A stretch of DNA of 5,651 nt from Verrucomicrobiota bacterium (GTDB lineage: Bacteria; Verrucomicrobiota; Verrucomicrobiia; Limisphaerales; JAEYXS01). Both the position numbers and the translations under genes were made by a program. The first letter of the stretch is position 1, and each line of letters opens with the position of its first letter. A model generated the notes under the pieces. The model was given only the letters and a program-made list of their open reading frames with translations, searched no databases and was not told where the DNA came from. Where the stretch lies: NCBI GenBank assembly GCA_021156225.1, contig JAJNBN010000600.1:1-5651 (forward strand), given 5' to 3'. Shown piece by piece: positions 1 through 4,568 of this stretch.

Positions 1-195
1 CGAATCACGTCCCCCCGGATTGCCACTATCGATAAGCAGCGATTCACCCGTCGGCGTGACGATGAGCGTGGAGCCGCCGCCCTCGGAATCGATCCAATAA
101 AAATCGAGCGTCTTGTCCGCCGAACCGGCGTGCGTAGTGTAAACGGCGGAAGCGGACAGGGCGAGCGAAAGCGCGATGGTCTTGGTGAGATGCAT
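1..195 (-). CDS. Secreted metallo-beta-lactamase-fold hydrolase, N-terminal part only
   Basis: This is the first 65 codons of a gene that continues past the left edge of the window. It begins with a likely Sec signal peptide: a Lys at position 5, a hydrophobic run TIALSLALSASAV, and a plausible cut after THA near residue 24. The mature start, LDFYWIDSEGGGSTLIVTP followed by ESLLIDSGNPGG, matches the first beta-strands of secreted metallo-beta-lactamase-fold proteins, where the 'LLIDxGNPG' turn precedes the metal-binding HxHxDH motif. That motif would lie outside the window, so metal binding and substrate cannot be judged. The ATG at 195 is the only ATG before the signal peptide. The frame stays open upstream without another ATG, and no strong Shine-Dalgarno sequence is visible. 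It lies 73 bases downstream of the membrane protein on the same strand. The fold call is fairly sure; the function is unknown. Confidence 0.72.
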   Translation of the reverse strand, partial: MHLTKTIALSLALSASAVYTTHAGSADKTLDFYWIDSEGGGSTLIVTPTGESLLIDSGNPGGRDS

Positions 196-268
196 GGGAA
201 GATTAAACCGGAACCTCGGAAACGAGGCAAGGATGGGGTGAGATCGATTTCGAGCGGACTGACCAAAT

Positions 269-1969
269 TCACTGGCCTTCCGATGGCACCGGCTTTCTTA
301 AATGTAATTCCCACGCCGTCTGTCCTCCTCCAGCACCCTTCATGTGCAGGACGAAATCACCTTTGATCTGCTGCCATGCCTCCGGCCCCACCACGTTTTC
401 CAGCCAGTCGATTGCGGGGACGGCTCCTTTGGAAATCGGCCGAACGGCTATGATCAACACCTGCGTCTCTCGCAGGAGCCGCCCAAATTCTTCGTTATCC
501 GATGGGCGGCGAATGATTGCATGTGAAAAGAATGTGTTGTGCGGTCGGTGACGTTCATCCGCGGCCACGTACCATCCCGAACCGCCCCACGTGCCGATGA
601 TCATCGAGCGGGCCCGGGCGGTTGGCGCTGCCGTCTGCCCGTCTTTCCGCTGCTCCACCAATTCCAATGCGGTGCGGATCAAACGCAGCAGTTCGTTGCC
701 CACCGGAGCCATTACGGGACCGATGCGCGTTTCCAATCGTTCGATCTGCTCCGCTGGCGGCGCGGTTCGGACCTCCGTGAGAGCGACCTTGAACGCACCC
801 GCGTGCACGCCCAAAATCATTACCAGACCGAGCACCGCGCGACCGCGGAACAGCACCGAGAAAACCATGACCAAGGTGAACGGCAGCAACACCCACTGAT
901 ACTGGAAGAAATGCCATTCATGGCCGAAGTAACCGACTCCCGGCACCGCGCTGAGCAGGTAAAAGAGCACGCCCACACCACTTTGATAGAGAATCAAATC
1001 TGTTGCCTCGGGCGTGGAAGCAGGCATCGGACGACGGAACATTCTCACGACAAAACCGAGGAACAAGAATACCGGCACCAAAATGGGCAAGACCACAGCG
1101 ACGAAGTGCCGGAAGCTCGCGAACAGCGTGAGGCTGGTGCGCTCGTATTCCCCCGTTACATAAAACGGCCACGCCGAGCGCATGCCCTGCTCCCACCCGC
1201 AAAAGATCACGAAGAGTCCGCATCGGACCAGCTCTGCCAGCACCAGTCCGCCCGTCACTGCACACCACCAACGGAACCAGTCCCTCATCAAGCCAGCCTG
1301 TCGGGACTTGGTGATCAGCCACAGCACGTCCATGGCCCCATAGGCGGCCAACGCCATGAAAGCGCCACCGACCTTGGAGCTTTGCCAGGCCAGAAGGATC
1401 AGCACCAGCCAAGGGGCATGTTTTCGACCGCGCGCTTCTATTGGCCGCCACGTCACCATCACGGCGAGCAGGAGGAACCGTTCAAACACGTAGTATTCCA
1501 TGTTCCCCACGATGGTGATGAGCAGGTGCAGATAGGGTGTGCGCGAAAAACTGACGAGCAGCAGTGCGATCGCGATGGCGACCAGTGCGCCGCGCCGCAT
1601 CTCACCCCGTGTGAGCCACCAGAAGAGGCAGCCTACGAAGGCGATGGACAAGAGAGACTGGAACAGGATGTTCGCCGAGATGGTGTTGCCGGCGAGGATC
1701 GTGAACCCATACCAGATCCAGATGGGCAACGGACCGTACTGACAGTCTATCTCGCGATAAAGCGCCTTCCCCGCCTGCATCTGGTCGGCCCGGAATATCT
1801 GGTTGCCGTTTTCTGAGAGAATCCAATCCGTGCCATGGAAGGACACCGGTAGAAATTTGACGAAAACCCACAATCCGAACCCGAGAAACACCAGCAGCCC
1901 TAGCAGGATGGCGAAACGAAAGCGCCGAACGCCTGGCTCCGAAAGCGGTTCAGATGATTCAGATGGCAC
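269..1969 (-). CDS. Multi-pass membrane protein, GT-C (ArnT/PMT-like) glycosyltransferase type
   Basis: A 566-residue inner-membrane protein. A short cytoplasmic tail with Arg-Arg at 15-16 leads into a first membrane segment at about 18-40. Several more hydrophobic segments follow, at about 82-118, 125-142, 160-173, 187-220, 236-257, 286-310, 328-342 and 356-395. The loop after the first segment has acidic residues (D48, E53) and the stretch ALYREIDCQYGPLPIW (69-84). An early acidic loop followed by a 'YGP' stretch is usual in GT-C enzymes that transfer sugars from polyprenyl-phosphate donors. A second aromatic stretch, GYFGHEWHFFQYQW at 346-359, resembles the luminal 'HF/YHFxPL' region of such proteins. 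Residues about 400-566 form a soluble domain, probably periplasmic. The start is a GTG, and the codon immediately before it (1972-1970) is an in-frame TAG, so the gene cannot begin further upstream. No clear ribosome site precedes it. Donor and acceptor are unknown, and it could instead be a GT-C-like protein without activity. Confidence 0.7.
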   Translation of the reverse strand: MPSESSEPLSEPGVRRFRFAILLGLLVFLGFGLWVFVKFLPVSFHGTDWILSENGNQIFRADQMQAGKALYREIDCQYGPLPIWIWYGFTILAGNTISANILFQSLLSIAFVGCLFWWLTRGEMRRGALVAIAIALLLVSFSRTPYLHLLITIVGNMEYYVFERFLLLAVMVTWRPIEARGRKHAPWLVLILLAWQSSKVGGAFMALAAYGAMDVLWLITKSRQAGLMRDWFRWWCAVTGGLVLAELVRCGLFVIFCGWEQGMRSAWPFYVTGEYERTSLTLFASFRHFVAVVLPILVPVFLFLGFVVRMFRRPMPASTPEATDLILYQSGVGVLFYLLSAVPGVGYFGHEWHFFQYQWVLLPFTLVMVFSVLFRGRAVLGLVMILGVHAGAFKVALTEVRTAPPAEQIERLETRIGPVMAPVGNELLRLIRTALELVEQRKDGQTAAPTARARSMIIGTWGGSGWYVAADERHRPHNTFFSHAIIRRPSDNEEFGRLLRETQVLIIAVRPISKGAVPAIDWLENVVGPEAWQQIKGDFVLHMKGAGGGQTAWELHLRKPVPSEGQ

Positions 1970-2051
1970 CTATACGATGTTAATCAAGCGGGAGAACGCC
2001 TCCAATCGAAAAGAACGGGAGGAAGAGAAACTGGCTGCTGTATCCATGATT

Positions 2052-2780
2052 CTACACGCCGGAGCCCAAAGGATGCCGCCGGTCCGTCAACGGCAACGTC
2101 ACCCTCCGCTTCGCCAGCGTCGCCTGATAAACGGCCATCACCATCTCCACCGCCTTCATCCCGTCATACCCGCTGCACGCTGGCTCTCCTCCCGTGCGTG
2201 AGGCGGCGATGAGACTATCGAGCAGCACGCGGTTTCCCACATTGGTGTTGCGCTGATTCTCCGGCCCACCCGTCGTTGGATCACCTGGCACTGGCTCCCA
2301 ATTACTGGACCCGCCCTTCTCCGTCCAAGGTCCATACTTTTGTAAAAAGATGCGCGGCGGAATATTCGCCTGGATCTTCACCATGCCCTTGCTGCCGATG
2401 AGGTCCATCCCCCAACTGCCGGACACCGTCGCCTGTCTCTCCCGCGAAACGAACAGTCCATTCACCCCGTTCGCGAAACCAAACTGCGCGTAGATATCCT
2501 CACCCGCCACCAACCCGATGCCCTCCGTCGCCTTGCGCGCATCCTTGAGCGTGATGTCCCGATTCTGCGTCTGGACCCGGGCCGTGCACCACTCCGCATC
2601 TCCGGCGAAGAGCCGCATGAGATCGAAGAGATGCGTCCCCAGCACCAGCATATCCTCACCACCCGCGCGCTTGTCCTGCTTGCCATTCGCCCGGATCTCC
2701 AGCAGCTCGCCGATGAGCCCCTTGTCCAACTGCTCCTTCAGATAAACGATATTTTGCGCCACATGCATCTGATGCGCCAC
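2052..2780 (-). CDS. C-terminal half of the broken oxidoreductase: substrate-binding domain
   Basis: This 242-residue frame holds the end of the Rossmann domain (AHQMHVAQN) and the mixed alpha/beta substrate domain. GGEDMLVLGTHLFD at 40-53 is the family's central helix: H50 matches the usual catalytic histidine. The aspartate normally four residues before it is a valine here, with an Asp at 43, seven before; I believe this arrangement also occurs in relatives of this subfamily. Later family-like stretches include SWGMDLIGSKGMVKI and YDGMKAVEMVMAVYQATLA near the C-terminus. The only available start near its beginning is a GTG at 2780, which falls in the middle of a beta-strand. It is therefore probably not a natural start, and the frame is better read as the tail of the disrupted gene. 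Purine-rich sequence upstream is too far from the GTG to be a convincing ribosome site. Confidence 0.7.
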   Translation of the reverse strand: MAHQMHVAQNIVYLKEQLDKGLIGELLEIRANGKQDKRAGGEDMLVLGTHLFDLMRLFAGDAEWCTARVQTQNRDITLKDARKATEGIGLVAGEDIYAQFGFANGVNGLFVSRERQATVSGSWGMDLIGSKGMVKIQANIPPRIFLQKYGPWTEKGGSSNWEPVPGDPTTGGPENQRNTNVGNRVLLDSLIAASRTGGEPACSGYDGMKAVEMVMAVYQATLAKRRVTLPLTDRRHPLGSGV

Positions 2781-3225
2781 CGCGATCTTCGTCCCCGCCT
2801 TCTTCCGTGTAGATATGTGCCCCCACCTTGATGGCCGCCAACGCCATCGCCTTGTGCTCCGCCGTCCAGCGCGTAGCGATGCTCACCAGGTCAGGCTGCT
2901 CCTTTTCCAGCATCTCGTGATAGTCGGCATAAGTCCGGGGCGTCTTCAATTTGGCCAGCGCTTTCAGTAATCCATCCGGGTTCGCATCCGCCACCGCCAC
3001 CAGCTCCACCTCGGGATGATTTGCCATCACGATATCCATCCCGTGCCCGTAATTGCCTTTCCCCGTGTGACCTATGACGACCGCCCGCAGCTTGCCCGAA
3101 GGATCCTTCGTCGACCTAGGCGAGACGCTCTGGCAGCCGGTGAGAATGGCGGTGCCAGCCGTGGCCAAAGCCGTGCGGGCAAGGAATTGCCGTCGCGAAA
3201 CAGGGTTCAGGCGCTCAAAATTCAT
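2656..3225 (-). CDS. N-terminal half of the broken oxidoreductase: Tat signal, lipobox and Rossmann domain
   Basis: Residues 10-16 (SRRQFLA) are a twin-arginine motif, followed by a hydrophobic stretch ALATAGTAILTGC. LTGC at 28-31 fits a lipobox with C31 as the lipidated residue, so the intact protein was probably Tat-exported after folding with its cofactor and then membrane-anchored. The Rossmann fold starts at about 47 (RAVVIGHTGKGNYGHG, the glycine-rich dinucleotide loop). It continues through VELVAVADANPD (73-84), where the acidic end of beta-2 lies, and PDLVSIATRWTAEH (111-124). Homology ends at E141. The remaining 48 or so residues up to the stop are out-of-frame translation and should not be treated as protein sequence of this family. 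If expressed, this product would lack the substrate-binding domain. Confidence 0.7.
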   Translation of the reverse strand: MNFERLNPVSRRQFLARTALATAGTAILTGCQSVSPRSTKDPSGKLRAVVIGHTGKGNYGHGMDIVMANHPEVELVAVADANPDGLLKALAKLKTPRTYADYHEMLEKEQPDLVSIATRWTAEHKAMALAAIKVGAHIYTEEGGDEDRGGASDACGAKYRLSEGAVGQGAHRRAAGDPGEWQAGQARGW

Positions 3226-3260
3226 GATTTTCCCGGGTATGAAATTCCTGCAAATATGCC

Positions 3261-3289
3261 TTGCCAAATGGGGTGTCGCCAAGTTGAAT
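3261..3289 (+). promoter_or_regulatory. Possible sigma-70-type promoter for tRNA-Phe
   Basis: TTGCCA at 3261-3266 (5 of 6 to TTGACA) is separated by 17 bases from TTGAAT at 3284-3289 (4 of 6 to TATAAT). Transcription would start near 3296, about 12 bases before the mature tRNA, within a GC-rich stretch, as is common for stable-RNA promoters under stringent control. The opposite strand has only weaker candidates for the oxidoreductase promoter, such as TTGGCG at 3282-3277 with CATATT at 3258-3253. Assigned by eye. Confidence 0.3.
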
Positions 3290-3310
3290 TGCGGCCCTTC
3301 GGTAACTTGG
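3279..3310. repeat. 7-bp inverted repeat spanning the tRNA leader
   Basis: CCAAGTT at 3279-3285 and AACTTGG at 3304-3310 are perfect inverted copies separated by 18 bases. The left arm overlaps the candidate -10 box and the right arm includes the first two bases of the mature tRNA. It could be a leader-processing structure or an operator, or chance. Confidence 0.4.
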
Positions 3311-3384
3311 CTGGATAGCTCAGTTGGTAGAGCAGAGGATTGAAAATCCTCGTGTCGCCGGTTCGATTCCGGCTCCAGCCACCA
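3309..3384 (+). tRNA. tRNA-Phe (anticodon GAA), CCA encoded
   Basis: A full cloverleaf can be drawn. The acceptor stem is GGCTGGA 3309-3315 with TCCAGCC 3374-3380. The D stem is GCTC/GAGC (3318-3321, 3330-3333) with loop AGTTGGTA. The anticodon stem is GAGGA/TCCTC (3335-3339, 3347-3351) around loop TTGAAAA, giving anticodon GAA at 3342-3344. The variable loop is GTGTC, and the T stem is GCCGG/CCGGC with loop TTCGATT (3357-3373). The discriminator is A3381, and the 3' CCA is genomically encoded at 3382-3384. All stems pair perfectly. The gene stands alone, with no other tRNA nearby, and lies divergent from the oxidoreductase. It delivers phenylalanine at UUC/UUU codons. Confidence 0.97.
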
Positions 3385-3405
3385 CTTTTTCACTTAGCTT
3401 ACTCT

Positions 3406-3419
3406 CAGGCGGAAGCCTG
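3406..3419 (+). terminator. Small hairpin after tRNA-Phe, possible weak terminator
   Basis: CAGGC 3406-3410 and GCCTG 3415-3419 form a 5-bp stem closed by a GGAA tetraloop. It is followed by the poor T-run TCATTTC. It sits 21 bases after the tRNA and 11 bases before the lipoprotein ATG. It also contains the only purine-rich sequence (GGCGGAAG) that might serve as that gene's ribosome site, so it could influence translation instead of, or as well as, ending the tRNA transcript. Confidence 0.3.
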
Positions 3420-3430
3420 TCATTTCAACC

Positions 3431-3919
3431 ATGAAAACTGCGATCGCTCTTGGTTGCTCATTGCTGTGCTGTCTGCTGGCGGGGTGTGCCAGCTCTGAGC
3501 GGATGCATTCTGCGGCCGGACAAGCGGACATGCGCCAAGCCACTGTGCTAAGCGTTGAACGTAAGATCGCGAGTATCGTACGCCAGACCGGCGATTGGGA
3601 GATGTCACAGTATCGCAGCTACAACCGTTCAGATATTGATGGAGACGAAGTCAGTGACACCGCCCTGCTCACCACTTTTGAGCGGGGGAATATCTGGCGG
3701 CGGGATTTGCTGGTGTGTCTAAGTACCGCCCCCGCGCGGGTGATGTTGATGCACCTTGGTGCCAAAGGTAAACGCATGGCGGAAACTTTTGAGGTCGAGG
3801 GACAACATATCGTGGTAAAGGGAAAAGAGTATGCGGAGAATGACGCGCTTTGCTGTCCGTCGCTTCCGTATCGTGCGGTCTATTTGGTTTCTGAAGGAAA
3901 AGTGAAGGAAACAAAATGA
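3431..3919 (+). CDS. Small exported lipoprotein with an acidic DxDGD motif and a CCPS motif
   Basis: A 162-residue protein of unknown function, complete. The N-terminus is a type II signal peptide: Lys2, hydrophobic TAIALGCSLLCCLL, and lipobox LAGC with C19 as the lipidated cysteine; the following ASSE gives no clear inner-membrane retention signal. The mature protein is small. SDIDGDEVSDTALL at 67-80 has the Asp spacing of EF-hand/FG-GAP-type calcium loops, in which a stored-value or sensor-like beta-sheet often follows. Near the C-terminus, NDALCCPSLPYRAVYLV (137-153) has a double cysteine and a 'CCPS' turn followed by an aromatic beta-strand. I recall similar arrangements in small bacterial periplasmic lipoproteins of unknown role. 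The extra cysteines at 96, 141 and 142 might form disulfides. Its stop is 30 bases before mobA, so the two may share a transcript, but nothing suggests a shared function. Confidence 0.8.
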   Translation: MKTAIALGCSLLCCLLAGCASSERMHSAAGQADMRQATVLSVERKIASIVRQTGDWEMSQYRSYNRSDIDGDEVSDTALLTTFERGNIWRRDLLVCLSTAPARVMLMHLGAKGKRMAETFEVEGQHIVVKGKEYAENDALCCPSLPYRAVYLVSEGKVKETK

Positions 3920-3937
3920 AGCCTGCCGCTAAAACTT

Positions 3938-3942
3938 AAAGG
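3938..3942 (+). promoter_or_regulatory. Ribosome binding site deciding the mobA-like start
   Basis: AAAGG at 3938-3942 is 7 bases before the GTG at 3950 and 13 before the in-frame ATG at 3956. The spacing favours a GTG start (3950 or the adjacent GTG at 3953), although the ATG cannot be excluded. Confidence 0.4.
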
Positions 3943-3949
3943 CTACTTT

Positions 3950-4516
3950 GTGGTGATGGTTCGCAATAAGAAATCTGATGTCGAGATCTGCATCCTCGCC
4001 GGCGGCCTCAGCACCCGCATGGGTCGGGACAAGGCCCGCGTACGGCTAGGCCGTCGTACTTTATTGGGCCACATCCGCCAAGCCGCCTCCGCTACCGGCT
4101 GGCCCTTACGGGTCATCCGCAAAGACGTCGTGGAACGCTGCGGCCCCTTAGGCGGTATCCTGACCGGCCTGCAAAAGAGCCGCGCGGAAGTGGTCATATT
4201 TCTTTCCTGTGATATGCCATTCATCGCCGCAAGCTGGCTGAAGAAGTTGGTGCAAGAGATTCATCGCCGTAAAGCCAAGGCGGTATTCACCCAGCAGGAC
4301 AAATTTGCCGGATTCCCCTTCGTATTAACCAGAAAATGTCTGGAAACGGTGAAGGCCCAAAGGGTGAAGGGAGAGTTTTCCTTGCAGGCACTGGCGAAGA
4401 TGTTGCAGGCGGGACGGATCGAAGTGCCCTCGAAAGAAGCATGGAAATTCATGAACGTGAACACACCAGAAGCGTTGGCCGAAGCGAAAGCGTTTCATCT
4501 CTCGCAAGCACGATGA
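3950..4516 (+). CDS. mobA: Compact MobA-like molybdenum cofactor guanylyltransferase
   Basis: A 188-residue cytoplasmic nucleotidyltransferase. MobA joins GMP from GTP to molybdopterin to make the bis-guanine-dinucleotide cofactor used by DMSO-reductase-type enzymes. ICILAGGLSTRMGRDKA at 13-29 is the signature P-loop-like GTP-binding start (LAGGxSxRMGxDK, with K28). GPLGG at 65-69 and FLSCDMP at 84-90, where D88 would bind magnesium, follow in the expected order. FMNVNTPEAL at 167-176 is the usual C-terminal NTPE motif. Between the first helix and LRVIRKD (53-59) the protein is shorter than the classical enzyme, and the second beta-strand with its nucleotide-contacting Asn seems to be absent. 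Starts at GTG 3950, GTG 3953 or ATG 3956 are possible. No other molybdenum cofactor genes are in view. A related nucleotidyltransferase acting on CTP (MocA-type) or a sugar-phosphate is a less likely alternative. Confidence 0.85.
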   Translation: MVMVRNKKSDVEICILAGGLSTRMGRDKARVRLGRRTLLGHIRQAASATGWPLRVIRKDVVERCGPLGGILTGLQKSRAEVVIFLSCDMPFIAASWLKKLVQEIHRRKAKAVFTQQDKFAGFPFVLTRKCLETVKAQRVKGEFSLQALAKMLQAGRIEVPSKEAWKFMNVNTPEALAEAKAFHLSQAR

Positions 4517-4568
4517 ACTCCCAGTTTTGCGACTCGCCAGCCACCAGCGACTTTGTCACTCTCCCAGC

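Larger units (their letters stand above)
2052..3225 (-). pseudogene. Gfo/Idh/MocA oxidoreductase, Tat lipoprotein type, disrupted by deletion and frameshift
   Basis: Two adjacent reading frames together encode one NAD(P)-dependent Gfo/Idh/MocA-family oxidoreductase, a family that mostly acts on sugars and cyclitols. The N-terminal frame matches the family up to ...VGAHIYTE. The C-terminal frame picks up at KAGTKIAVAHQMH, directly abutting it at about 2800-2806. Intact relatives have 'EKP' plus a helix of about 18-20 residues between these two points. The sequence is therefore best explained by loss of a segment whose length is 2 modulo 3 (for example 56 or 59 bases). This removes the EKP proline and following helix and shifts the frame. 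Both halves are otherwise free of stops and well conserved, so the event is recent or is an assembly error. ATG at 3225 is chosen as the start because the Tat signal begins there; a weak GGGA lies 5 bases upstream. Confidence 0.85.

Noticed and set aside
214..227. CCTCG/CGAGG hairpin with a GAAA loop (plus-strand reading) between the membrane-protein stop and the hydrolase start
   Set aside because: The stem is only 5 bp and has no proper T-run on the minus strand, so it is not supported as a terminator.
539..1816. Long plus-strand open frame of 425 codons opposite the membrane protein
   Set aside because: It is rich in His, Gln, Arg, Glu and Pro with no hydrophobic core or motif, as expected for the antisense of a GC-rich membrane-protein gene. 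The minus-strand frame has clear membrane segments.
1970..2051. Intergenic gap between the oxidoreductase and the membrane protein searched for a promoter or terminator
   Set aside because: Only a weak GGGAG/CTCC-type inverted repeat and no well-spaced -35/-10 pair were seen.
2656..2820. Programmed ribosomal frameshift as an explanation for the split oxidoreductase
   Set aside because: The conserved EKP segment is absent from every frame, so frameshifting could not restore the family sequence, and no clear slippery heptamer is present.
3074..3343. Plus-strand frames ending in WLDSSVGRAED
   Set aside because: They are sense-strand translations of the tRNA and the antisense of the oxidoreductase signal-peptide region, with no family resemblance.
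3309..3384. tRNA-Phe as an integration (att) site for a mobile element
   Set aside because: No integrase gene and no partial copy of the tRNA 3' end was seen elsewhere in the window.
3226..3393. Upstream extension of the oxidoreductase frame to 3393, with a protein start containing WWLEPESNRRHEDFQ
   Set aside because: This is the antisense translation of tRNA-Phe, a well-known spurious protein sequence. The Tat signal beginning at 3225 is the true N-terminus.
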